A program made the translations under genes and the position numbers. From Martinezella multihospitum (GTDB lineage: Bacteria > Pseudomonadota > Alphaproteobacteria > Rhizobiales > Rhizobiaceae), in NCBI RefSeq assembly GCF_900094585.1, contig NZ_FMAG01000008.1, positions 186,001-250,000 on the forward strand: a stretch of 64,000 bases of DNA. The letters are read 5' to 3'. The notes beneath the pieces were generated by a model that was not told where the DNA came from, did not search any database, and worked only from the letters and a program-made list of their open reading frames with translations. Shown here one piece after another: positions 17,575 to 25,506 of this stretch (position 1 is its first letter; each line of letters begins with the position of its first letter).

Positions 17575-17733
17575 CGTCATCGCATGGGATGCATTGCCGT
17601 CCGATACCGCGCGGTCGGAGCTGGCCCATTTTTCCCGGCTTGACGCTCCGGCTCCTCGTGTCAAGTCCGTGAAAGCGTCTAAGCGAGTGCCGCTGGATGC
17701 GATCCCTGGAAAAGGCCGAATGACACAAAGTCC

Positions 17734-18885
17734 TTACGCGAAGGCGCTGCGGCGGCCCGAAAGCGACCCGACGCCTATGAGCGCAGCCAGGATGACCGGG
17801 ATGCACACGAGGTAGGCGGTGCGGATACCCGCATGCTCGGCAACGAATCCAAGCAGCGGCGGGGCAAGGAAGAAGACGACGAAGGACATTTGTCCAAGCG
17901 CTGCGACATTGACATGGGCCGGACGGTCGGTGCGTTGGGCGGCGGCTGAAACTGCAAGCGGATAGACCGCGCTGCAGCCGGCGCCCATGAAGGCAAAACC
18001 GAGGAGCGCCACATTGGGGTGCGGTGCCAGCCAGACGGCGCAGAGGCCGGCGGTCGAAAGGAGCAGCAGCGAGAGCGCCACGGAGCGTGAGCCGAAGCGA
18101 TCGACGAAACGGTCGGCAAACAGTCTCGCCAATGCCATGAAGAAGGTGAAGAGCGTCAGTCCGAGACCGCCGATGAAGGGCTCGACGTGGAAGACGTCGC
18201 GCATGTAGATCGCCGACCAGTCGATGCCTGCGCCCTCGACGAGGAATGCCGCAATGCCGATCACACAGAGAGGCAGCAGGCCGAATGTCGGCAGCGCGAT
18301 ATGCCCGGCCTCGGGGTGGTCCTGCATCGGGCGTGCCGGCGCATTGCGCATGCCGGCAATGACAAGCGAACCCACGATCAGGACGAAGGTGAATGTCAGG
18401 GCAAGGTGCAGCTGCATCGAAATGCCCGCCTGGCGGATGGCCGACGATATGAGGGCGGTGACGAAAAAGCCGAGGCTCCAGAACCCATGGGCGCGGTTCA
18501 TCACGCCCCGGCCGAGTTGCGCCTCGATGCGGTCGATCTCGACATTGAGGTTGATTTCCAGCGCTCCGGCCAGCAGACCTTCGCAAAGCAGAACGGCAAA
18601 GACCAGGGGAGCAACGCCCATCCAGGGCACGAGCGCCAGGGACGCAGACGTTCCGAGCACGGTGATGAATGCCGTCTTGCGGGCGCCAAGGCGTGCAACG
18701 ATGGGAGAGGCGAAGGTGAGCGATATCAGAGCGCCGATGGCCGCGCCGATCAGCGTCAGGCCGAGCTCGGATTTGTTGATCTGCAAGGCGTCCTGGAGGT
18801 CGGGGAGGCGCGACAGCATTGCGCCCATCGATACCGCAAAGAGGAAGAAGCAGACATAAATTCGCTGCTGCGGTTCAAGACGCAT
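17734..18885 (-). CDS. MFS transporter, 12 transmembrane segments
   Basis: A 383-residue major facilitator protein. Its features are a short N-terminus, RLPDLQDALQINKSELGLTL, IVARLGARKTAF (motif A-like) and GALEINLNVEID. This resembles the FucP/YbjJ-like subgroup of MFS proteins often annotated as inner membrane transporters of unknown substrate. A GGAG ribosome-binding site is seven bases before ATG 18885. The gene stands alone, convergent with the P460-like gene. Export of a small metabolite is the safest description. Confidence 0.85.
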   Translation of the reverse strand: MRLEPQQRIYVCFFLFAVSMGAMLSRLPDLQDALQINKSELGLTLIGAAIGALISLTFASPIVARLGARKTAFITVLGTSASLALVPWMGVAPLVFAVLLCEGLLAGALEINLNVEIDRIEAQLGRGVMNRAHGFWSLGFFVTALISSAIRQAGISMQLHLALTFTFVLIVGSLVIAGMRNAPARPMQDHPEAGHIALPTFGLLPLCVIGIAAFLVEGAGIDWSAIYMRDVFHVEPFIGGLGLTLFTFFMALARLFADRFVDRFGSRSVALSLLLLSTAGLCAVWLAPHPNVALLGFAFMGAGCSAVYPLAVSAAAQRTDRPAHVNVAALGQMSFVVFFLAPPLLGFVAEHAGIRTAYLVCIPVILAALIGVGSLSGRRSAFA

Positions 18886-19079
18886 TTTTATGCTCCGGAG
18901 AATCTGAACACAGATGAGATGGAGAGGGTCTATCCGAAAGCAACTAGGGCTGGCAATACGAGCCGTATCAAATGATCAGGCGATCAGGGTCCCAAGCCGA
19001 TTTCGTCAGCCCGGTCTGACGCCGCCAGAAACAAAATCGACCGTCTGGACAAATAAGTTCGCCGACCTAACTCCCCCGG

Positions 19080-20099
19080 TTGGACACGCATAAATCGTAT
19101 CGCCCGCTGCCTCTCAGCGGCATGGCGATTTGGGAATTTCATTTTTCATTCTTCGTCAACGGATCAAGAAACGGCAGATCAGATATGGGATTAGCACCGC
19201 TCACCAGGCCGACGGGCCAGACGCCGCAAACGGATTTGAACAGCTACAGGCTGATACCGCTCTCCAGCTGCCCTATTCTCGGGAGCGATGCGGCATCGGG
19301 CTTGCCGTCCGGTGTGCTTTTTTCCGGCCGATCCTTCGAAGCGGTGAGCGACAACTCCCTGTCCTGCTGCGGTCGCTATAACCTGAGGAACAGCCTGCAT
19401 CAGGGCGTAGCCGCGATTGGCGATGACGGACATCTGATCTTCGCGGTCAACAGCTGGGTGAGTGGCCAGCGCTGCACGGTCATGGGTGCCTTCGACCCCA
19501 TGGGCAAGCCCGTTGAGCCGACCAAGCCCCAGCAGGATTTGCTCGGAAAGTATTTCCAGTCGCCGGAGCGTCCCATCGTTCTCGATTCCAAGGCCAAGAG
19601 CGACATCGGCTTCAAGACGAATGGGCTCAATCCGAACGTCGGCGTCTATGTCGGCAACAAGACGATCATCTTCGACCTCAACGCACGGTCGTCGGATGGT
19701 AAGACCGAAGGCAGCGCCACGATAACGACTGATTTCAACGGCAAGGTTCAGGATCAACTCTACAAGCTGTCGACCAAGGGTGATAATTCGTCGCTGAGCG
19801 GAAGCTATGAACGGAAAGGCACCCAGACAGCGGAGAGCCTGGAGGCATCATGGGACAAATGGTCCGTAGAGGGCAAGCATTCCCGAGATGGTACAAGCAG
19901 GAACCGCGAGCTTAATCTTTCCTATCGCGCCACGGACAAAATAACGATCAAGGCGTCCTGGAGGCCGGACGTGAAGCCGCCGTCGACACCGCCGCGCATA
20001 ACGGACTATTCGATCTTCTCAGCCACCAACCCTAACCCCCCGCCGGCCCCTCCCAACTACAGCAACTATATGATCACGCTCGAAATCAAACTGCCCTGA
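19080..20099 (+). CDS. Unrecognised protein with beta-rich, repeat-like C-terminal half
   Basis: I do not recognise this gene. The frame encodes up to 339 residues; ATG 19185 (304 residues) and ATG 19122 are alternative starts and none has a strong ribosome-binding site. The N-terminal part contains two cysteine pairs (SCP, SCCGRYN) and reads like a folded domain, with GDDGHLIFAVNSWVSGQRC. From about residue 180 the sequence becomes a series of alternating polar/hydrophobic strands (KTIIFDLNARSSDG, SATITTDFNGK, SLSGSYERKGT, RELNLSYRATDKITIKASW), as in beta-solenoid or porin-like proteins. A proline-rich stretch and a final strand ending in KLP close it. A strong terminator follows, supporting a real transcript. 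No secretion signal is obvious. Confidence 0.6.
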   Translation: MDTHKSYRPLPLSGMAIWEFHFSFFVNGSRNGRSDMGLAPLTRPTGQTPQTDLNSYRLIPLSSCPILGSDAASGLPSGVLFSGRSFEAVSDNSLSCCGRYNLRNSLHQGVAAIGDDGHLIFAVNSWVSGQRCTVMGAFDPMGKPVEPTKPQQDLLGKYFQSPERPIVLDSKAKSDIGFKTNGLNPNVGVYVGNKTIIFDLNARSSDGKTEGSATITTDFNGKVQDQLYKLSTKGDNSSLSGSYERKGTQTAESLEASWDKWSVEGKHSRDGTSRNRELNLSYRATDKITIKASWRPDVKPPSTPPRITDYSIFSATNPNPPPAPPNYSNYMITLEIKLP

Positions 20100-20120
20100 G
20101 CAAGGCTGCTTCAATTGGGT

Positions 20121-20155
20121 CGAGCCGTCTGCGGCAAAAGACCGTAGACGGCTCG
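20121..20155 (+). terminator. Rho-independent terminator after the unrecognised gene
   Basis: CGAGCCGTCT (20121-20130) and AGACGGCTCG (20146-20155) form a perfect ten-base stem followed by ATTTT. Confidence 0.75.
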
Positions 20156-20214
20156 ATTTTAACGGGCAGGCATCGAGAAACTTTTGATGCCTGATGTGGT
20201 GGCCAGCGGATTGA

Positions 20215-21426
20215 TCAGGCGCCGCAATTTGCCGGCAGCGATGACGGCTTGCGCGTGCCGATCAATACCAGCGCCAGACCGGCGGCAGCCAGCAGGCCCC
20301 CGGCGATCGAGACTGCAGCATAACCGAAACCAAGGCTGATGACGGCTGCACCGGTTGCCGCACCCAGGGCATTGCCGAGATTGAAGGCCCCGACATTGAT
20401 GGAGGAGGCAAGGCCGGGGGCTTCTGCCGCCGCTTCCATGACGCGCATCTGCACGGGCGGAACGATGGCGAATGCCGCGCCACCCCAGAGAAGCAGGCCG
20501 ATGGCGGCTCCCGTGTGGGTGATCATCGCCAGCGGCAGCACGAACATGATGGCCGCGAGCAGCGCCAGGAAGATCTTGGTCGCACCGTCAAGCGACCAGT
20601 CGGCCAGTCGACCGCCAAGCCAGTTTCCGATCGTGAAGCCGATGCCGATCAGGACCAGTCCGAGCGTTACGAAGCTATTGGATGCGCCGGTGAGTTCGGT
20701 GAGCGCCGGAGCGACATAGGTATATAGCGAGAACATCGCGCCTGCACCCATGACGGTGGTTGCCATGGCAATGAGCACCGTAGGATGGGTGAGCACGGCC
20801 AGCTCCCGCCTGACATCGGGCATCGCACCGCGCTCGCCTTTCGGAAGAGCGACCCAAAGTGCGGCGATGGCGGCAATACCGATCAAAGCGGTCCCCGCGA
20901 AGGCCATGCGCCAGCCGATTGCCTGACCGACCCAGGTCGCGGCCGGCACGCCGCCGATATTGGCGATCGTCAACCCCATGAACATGGCGGCGACCGCGCT
21001 TGCCTGCTTTTCCTTCGGCACTACGCTTGCCGCCACGACGGCACCCAGACCAAAGAAGGCGCCATGGTTGAGGCTGGTGACGAGCCGGGCAAGCAGCAGC
21101 GTGAAGTAGCCTGGCGCCATGGCCGACATGAGATTGCCGATCGTGAAGATGCTCATCAGCAGCATCAGCGCCGTGCGCTTGCCGAAACGGCTGAAGGCAA
21201 GCGTCATGAAGGGGGCGCCGACCATGACGCCGATCGCATAGGCGCTGATGAGGAGACCGGCCGTCGGGATCGAAACGTCGACCCCTTTGGCGATGACCGG
21301 GAGAAGGCCCATCGGCGAAAACTCGGTCGTACCAATGCCAAAGGCACCGATCGCAAGGGCAAGAAGCGCCCATTGCGCATGAGAGGATGTTTGAGCCTTT
21401 GCGGCCGTCGAAATCTTGGCGTCCAT
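20215..21426 (-). CDS. DHA1-type MFS exporter (arabinose efflux/AraJ-like)
   Basis: A 403-residue, 12-segment MFS protein of the drug/sugar efflux (DHA1, AraJ/YdhP-like) class. Typical features are FGIGTTEFSPMGLLPVIA at segment 1, AFSRFGKRTAL (motif A) and SLNHGAFFGLGAVVA. ATG 21426 has AAGGAG upstream. The frame is open further upstream through the aldo/keto reductase region, so the apparent long fusion reading is an artefact. The gene lies 11 bases downstream of the aldo/keto reductase and is probably cotranscribed with it, under the divergent LysR. Confidence 0.9.
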   Translation of the reverse strand: MDAKISTAAKAQTSSHAQWALLALAIGAFGIGTTEFSPMGLLPVIAKGVDVSIPTAGLLISAYAIGVMVGAPFMTLAFSRFGKRTALMLLMSIFTIGNLMSAMAPGYFTLLLARLVTSLNHGAFFGLGAVVAASVVPKEKQASAVAAMFMGLTIANIGGVPAATWVGQAIGWRMAFAGTALIGIAAIAALWVALPKGERGAMPDVRRELAVLTHPTVLIAMATTVMGAGAMFSLYTYVAPALTELTGASNSFVTLGLVLIGIGFTIGNWLGGRLADWSLDGATKIFLALLAAIMFVLPLAMITHTGAAIGLLLWGGAAFAIVPPVQMRVMEAAAEAPGLASSINVGAFNLGNALGAATGAAVISLGFGYAAVSIAGGLLAAAGLALVLIGTRKPSSLPANCGA

Positions 21427-21437
21427 GTTGAAACTCC

Positions 21438-22262
21438 TTAGGCGTCCCATTCGGGAGCGAGGCCCGGAGGGCTGACGATGCGGCCATCCGGGCGAGCGAA
21501 AGCGGCGATGGCGGCCATATCCGCCTCGTCGAGATTGAAGTCGAAGATAGCGATGTTCTCCTTGACACGCTCCGGATTGGCCGTCTTGGAGAGGGCGATA
21601 TGGCCCTGCTGGATCAGCCAGCGCAGCCCGACCTGCGCGGCGCTCTTGCCGTATTTGGTGCCGATCTGCTGCAGCACAGGATCCTTCGGCACCGCACCGT
21701 CGGCCATGCCGTAATAGGCGGTGATCGCAAGACCGTTTGCCTTTGCGGCTGCAACGAGCGCGTGTTGGGGCAGGTAGGGGTGAATCTCGATCTGATTGGT
21801 CACGATCGGCGTGCTGGAAAGTCTGACCGATTCCCGCATCTGCGCGATATTCTGATTGCTGACGCCGACGAAGCGGGTCTTGCCGGCAGCCTTGACCGTG
21901 TTCAGCATCTCGATCTGATCGGCGACCGGCACCTTGTTGCCCGGCCAGTGCAGCAGAAGCAGATCGACGCGGTCGGTCTTCAGCTTGTCGAGGCTCTCGT
22001 CGACCGAAGCGGCGAACTTCTCCTTGCTGTAATTGTCGACCCAGACCTTGGTGGTCAGGAACAGTTCGTCCCGTCGCGCGCCGGCGGCCTGGAGGGCCTG
22101 TCCGAGCGCTTCCTCGTTCTGGTAGATCTGTGCGGTGTCGAAATGACGGAAACCGGCCTCTAATGCGACCGGGATGACGCGCTCCACTTCCGCGTCCGAC
22201 ATGCGGAATACGCCGAAGCCGAGCGCGGGAATTGTCGCGCCATGGGCAGTAACGGTGAGCAT
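21438..22262 (-). CDS. Aldo/keto reductase (2,5-diketo-D-gluconate reductase-like)
   Basis: A 274-residue NADPH-dependent carbonyl reductase with the complete AKR tetrad: Asp42 and Tyr47 in FDTAQIYQNEEALG, Lys72 in LTTKVW and His105 in LLLHWPG. The SNQNIAQ and GIALS/PKS-like regions needed for NADPH binding are present. The family reduces aldehydes and sugar-derived ketones, for example methylglyoxal or 2,5-diketogluconate. ATG 22262 has AAGGAG nine bases upstream; the open frame extends further but without a good start. It is the first gene of an operon with the MFS exporter and is divergent from a LysR regulator. Confidence 0.9.
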   Translation of the reverse strand: MLTVTAHGATIPALGFGVFRMSDAEVERVIPVALEAGFRHFDTAQIYQNEEALGQALQAAGARRDELFLTTKVWVDNYSKEKFAASVDESLDKLKTDRVDLLLLHWPGNKVPVADQIEMLNTVKAAGKTRFVGVSNQNIAQMRESVRLSSTPIVTNQIEIHPYLPQHALVAAAKANGLAITAYYGMADGAVPKDPVLQQIGTKYGKSAAQVGLRWLIQQGHIALSKTANPERVKENIAIFDFNLDEADMAAIAAFARPDGRIVSPPGLAPEWDA

Positions 22263-22388
22263 TGAAAACTCCTTTTGAAAGCCTCGGCGGCTTTGGCCGC
22301 CTTGAATGGGTCGAGTGCCGGATTTGAGGGCACAATCTCTTCGGCCTATGAAATAGAGAGAGCACACGCACTTGATAATTGGGTGAGT

Positions 22389-22407
22389 TTTCACATTATT
22401 TGTGAAA
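22389..22407. promoter_or_regulatory. Candidate LysR operator between aldo/keto reductase and LysR genes
   Basis: TTTCACA (22389-22395), a five-base spacer and TGTGAAA (22401-22407) form a perfect seven-base dyad in the divergent gap. A T-N11-A-type dyad here is the usual LysR arrangement. Binding is inferred. Confidence 0.45.
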
Positions 22408-22429
22408 TTAAATCAAAAATGGGTGCTCC

Positions 22430-23338
22430 ATGGATAATCGCGTCGGCGAGATGCAGGTATTTCTTCGCGTGGTGGAAGCAGGCAGCTTTTCCGAAGCAGC
22501 GCGCCTGCTGCGCATGACGCCGTCCACCGTCAGCAAGCTGATCTCACGCATCGAATCCCGGCTCGGCGTGCGACTTGTCGAACGTTCGACACGGCGGCTA
22601 TCGCTGACCCTGGAGGGCCGGATCTACTATGAGCGCAGCCAGGCCCTGCTGCATGATCTCGACGAGGTCGAGCAGGAGCTGGCACAGGGCGCGACGACGA
22701 CAGGCGGCACTGTACGGGTCAACATTTCCGTTGCCTTGGGCGTGCTCGGCCTCGAACCGCTCTTGCCGGAATTTTGGCGGACCTACCCCAATGTTGTCGT
22801 CGATCTGTCGCTGTCCGATGAAATCGTCGATCTTTATCTCGACCGGACAGACATTGCCTTCCGGGTGGGATCTCTGCCGGATTCAGGAATGATAGCGCGC
22901 CGCATCGGCATCGCCCGTCGCAAGATCGTCGCCGCGCCCAGTTATCTCGATCGTCATGGAATACCGCTGACTGTCGATGATCTCTCGCGGCACAATTGCC
23001 TGGGGTTCAATTTCCGCCGTCTTGCACCCGTCTGGCCGGTAAGGGAAAGCGGCCGCATCGTCGATCGCGCCATGACAAGTTCGCTGCTCGCCAACAATGG
23101 CGAAACCGTGCGGCGCATGGCGCTGGCAGGCGTTGGGCTTGCCCGTATGGGTGATTATCACGTCCGCGCCGATCTTGCGGCCGGTCGTCTCATCGAGGTG
23201 CTCGCCGATGTCGTCGAGCCGGATGAGGAGCAGATTCATGCGGTCTTTCTCGGCGGCGCGCGCATGCCGCAGCGCGTGCGCGTCTTCCTCGATTTCGTTG
23301 TGCCGCGCCTCCGGCAATTCCTCGATGGGGAAGCCTGA
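22430..23338 (+). CDS. LysR-family transcriptional regulator
   Basis: A 302-residue LysR protein. The N-terminal winged HTH is clear: MQVFLRVVEAGSFSEAARLL, then MTPSTVSKLISRIESRLG and LVERSTRRLSLTLEG. The effector domain belongs to the CrgA/YafC-like branch, with GTVRVNISVALG and DLSLSDEIVDLYLDRTDIAFRVG. It is divergent from the aldo/keto reductase-MFS operon, which it probably controls, with a short dyad in the gap. In this branch the regulated operon often handles aldehyde or quinone stress; that role is only suggested here. Confidence 0.93.
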   Translation: MDNRVGEMQVFLRVVEAGSFSEAARLLRMTPSTVSKLISRIESRLGVRLVERSTRRLSLTLEGRIYYERSQALLHDLDEVEQELAQGATTTGGTVRVNISVALGVLGLEPLLPEFWRTYPNVVVDLSLSDEIVDLYLDRTDIAFRVGSLPDSGMIARRIGIARRKIVAAPSYLDRHGIPLTVDDLSRHNCLGFNFRRLAPVWPVRESGRIVDRAMTSSLLANNGETVRRMALAGVGLARMGDYHVRADLAAGRLIEVLADVVEPDEEQIHAVFLGGARMPQRVRVFLDFVVPRLRQFLDGEA

Positions 23339-23431
23339 GCCTATTGTCTCGATCGCGTGCGGAATGGGAAAAGTGCGTGGCGGAACGATCGGGCATCTTG
23401 TCCGGTGGACCCCGCCGTCCATATACAACTT

Positions 23432-24874
23432 ATGTTTGATCGCCTTGTTCTTCCGTTTCGCCGCCTCGCTCTTTACCGTTTTGTCGAAGCGCATTCACCA
23501 TCCCGGCAGGTTTCGCGGGCCGACGGTGAGCTTGTCGCCGCCTATGAAGGCATTCTTCCCGACAGCCTTCTCGAATTGTGGCGCCGCAAGGGGCTTGGGT
23601 TCTATGGCGAAATGCAACTTGCCCTGATCGACCCGCGGCCATGGCAGGCCGTGCTTAACCGATGGATCGTTTCGCCGCCGGATGACGTGCGGCGCGTCCC
23701 GATTGCGCTGACGCCATTCGGCGTGCTTCTCTATTACCGCAAGCTGACCGCGACCGACGAGGATGTCGTCTTCATCGATCCTGTATCGAAAACGACGAGC
23801 GACCTGGCCTGGAGCCTCGATGATTTCTTCAATCGGTTCCTTTGCGACAGGCAGTCGCTTGAATCCCTGATTTCTCCGGCATTGCTGCAGTCTGCGCGTG
23901 AGGAATGCGGAATGCTCTCATCGGGCGAGGTCTACGAGATCGACCAGATGCTGTTTTCGATGCAGATGCTGCGGATCGCAAAGGTCGATGCCTTCGAGAT
24001 GCATCGGCGCCTTCGCGATGCCGTCGATCCGCCCAGGCCGACGGCCGAAAAGCCGACAACAGTGGCCGACGCCCTACCGGTCGAACATCGTCCCGCGTTC
24101 GATGATATCCCAGGCGACCAAGGATTAGCCGGCTTATATCTTTCTTCCTATATCGACTGGCACAGGCTTCTGGCGCTCCGGCCGGACGGTCGCTATAGCC
24201 TGTTGTTCTGGCGTATCCATCATCGGAGTTTGGAACGCGTCGAGGTACGTTTTTACACTGGGACCTATGAAACCTCCCGCAGCGCTCAAAATGACGAGAT
24301 CGTCGCGCTCGACATCCGCTTGCGCGCCGATTCCCTGGGAAGTGATGCGCGCGACGACCGTCTCGTGGCGATGCGTTCGGGCGGCACCAGCTTCTTGCTG
24401 CGCGTCGACGAATTGGGCGACATCGCAACGGCAATCGGCGGCTGGGACGAAATGGGGCGCAGCGAATATTATTTCCGCCGGGTCACGCTGGATGAGGCTT
24501 TCGTGGAGGAGCCGAGCGATGGCCGATCGGCGCCGCCTTTTGCCGATCTTCCGCATGCCCTTAAGGCCCTGGTTCACGTCGAGCCGCTTCGCACGACGAT
24601 TACGCATGTGGAGGACCCAAACCTCGACGAAGAAGACGAGGGCGAAGGCACGGTCATGTGCACGCTCGATCTTGGCGAGGACGACGGACTGCGCCACAAC
24701 ATGCCGCTTTATTCGCCCCCTGACACTGGCCGTCATCTCAAAGGCTGGATCTGGAAAATGGCCCCGCATGCGTGCAAGGTCGGTGTGAAATATCGACGGG
24801 GAGAAAACGGCACCATCGAACACGGTCCGGCGATCGGCGATATATTGACGACGCGCGCGCCGAGCGAGAGGTGA
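23432..24874 (+). CDS. GAD-like/DUF1851 protein related to type VI immunity proteins, with extra C-terminal domain
   Basis: A 480-residue cytoplasmic protein without signal peptide. The N-terminal 190 residues resemble the GAD-like plus DUF1851 (Tdi1-type) architecture. MFDRLVLPFRRLALYRFVEA and GILPDSLLELWRRKGLGFYGEMQLALIDP match the first domain. LTPFGVLLYYR, DEDVVFIDPVSKTTSDLAWSLDDFFNRFL and the following LxxxxGxLxxGEVYEID-like stretch match the second. In Agrobacterium, Tdi1 with this fold protects against the DNase effector Tde1. The C-terminal 250 residues are unrelated to that pair and I cannot name them. No toxin, VgrG or Hcp gene is adjacent, so it is an orphan. ATG 23432 gives MFDRL, the expected family start; it begins about 95 bases after the LysR gene. 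Confidence 0.65.
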   Translation: MFDRLVLPFRRLALYRFVEAHSPSRQVSRADGELVAAYEGILPDSLLELWRRKGLGFYGEMQLALIDPRPWQAVLNRWIVSPPDDVRRVPIALTPFGVLLYYRKLTATDEDVVFIDPVSKTTSDLAWSLDDFFNRFLCDRQSLESLISPALLQSAREECGMLSSGEVYEIDQMLFSMQMLRIAKVDAFEMHRRLRDAVDPPRPTAEKPTTVADALPVEHRPAFDDIPGDQGLAGLYLSSYIDWHRLLALRPDGRYSLLFWRIHHRSLERVEVRFYTGTYETSRSAQNDEIVALDIRLRADSLGSDARDDRLVAMRSGGTSFLLRVDELGDIATAIGGWDEMGRSEYYFRRVTLDEAFVEEPSDGRSAPPFADLPHALKALVHVEPLRTTITHVEDPNLDEEDEGEGTVMCTLDLGEDDGLRHNMPLYSPPDTGRHLKGWIWKMAPHACKVGVKYRRGENGTIEHGPAIGDILTTRAPSER

Positions 24875-25000
24875 GCGAGGACCTGCGTATAGAAATTGAG
24901 ATCCGGGCCAGCGAACACCTGCCACCAGTTCTGCAGGGGCAGCAGGCCGGAAAGCCGCAGCGCCGCCGAAACGATGGCGGTTACATCGCTTGCCCCGCTC

Positions 25001-25450
25001 TTACTGCAACGGCCGTGGTATCGCGCCGGTTCGAGGCTGGATCGACAGATTTTCGTCCTCCTGATCGGTCTCGAGCCGCTGCAGAATCGGGCAATGCGGA
25101 CGATGGTCGCCCTGGCAGGAATTAACGAGCATGGTGAGCGTATGCTCCATGTCCTGCAGGTCGGCGATCTTTTTCTTCAGCGCTTCGATGTGACCCTGAG
25201 CCAGGCGCTTGACTTCCACGCTCTGTCGGGTTTCGTCCCGCCAGAGTTCCAGAAGCTCGCTGATTTCAGCGACAGCGAAGCCGAGATCGCGCGCCCGGCG
25301 GATGAAGCGCAGCATATGCACGTCGGTATCCGAATAGTCGCGATAGCCCGATGCGGTTCTGCCGGCCGCCGGAATGAGGCCGGTCTCTTCGTAGTAGCGG
25401 ATCATCTTGGCCGAAACGCCCGATGCCTTTGCCGCCTGTCCGATATTCAT
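25001..25450 (-). CDS. cueR: CueR, Cu(I)-responsive MerR-family activator
   Basis: A 149-residue MerR regulator. It begins MNIGQAAKASGVSAKMIRYYEETGL, shown here only by its key parts: the HTH, RYYEE and a dimerisation helix. The copper-binding loop has Cys112 and Cys120 (CQGDHRPHC), the spacing diagnostic for CueR and HmrR proteins. It senses cytoplasmic Cu(I) and untwists promoters with overlong spacers. It lies downstream of copA on the same strand, with AGGAGA before ATG 25450, and two matching CueR-type promoters lie upstream of copA and copZ. The C-terminal tail after the loop is longer than in E. coli CueR, as in many rhizobial HmrR proteins. Confidence 0.95.
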   Translation of the reverse strand: MNIGQAAKASGVSAKMIRYYEETGLIPAAGRTASGYRDYSDTDVHMLRFIRRARDLGFAVAEISELLELWRDETRQSVEVKRLAQGHIEALKKKIADLQDMEHTLTMLVNSCQGDHRPHCPILQRLETDQEDENLSIQPRTGAIPRPLQ

Positions 25451-25470
25451 AAACGTTCTCCTGACATAAG

Positions 25471-25497
25471 GCAGCCGGCCCCGAAAGGACCGGCTGC
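25471..25497 (-). terminator. Intercistronic hairpin between copA and cueR
   Basis: GCAGCCGG (25471-25478) and CCGGCTGC (25490-25497) form an eight-base stem with an 11-base loop. There is no U-run, so it may attenuate rather than fully stop readthrough into cueR. Confidence 0.5.
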
Positions 25498-25506
25498 GTC
25501 CGATTG

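Noticed and set aside
20215..22371. 718-codon frame that reads like a fusion of reductase region and MFS exporter
   Set aside because: Its first 300 residues are the wrong frame of the aldo/keto reductase; the real MFS gene starts at ATG 21426 with a good ribosome-binding site.
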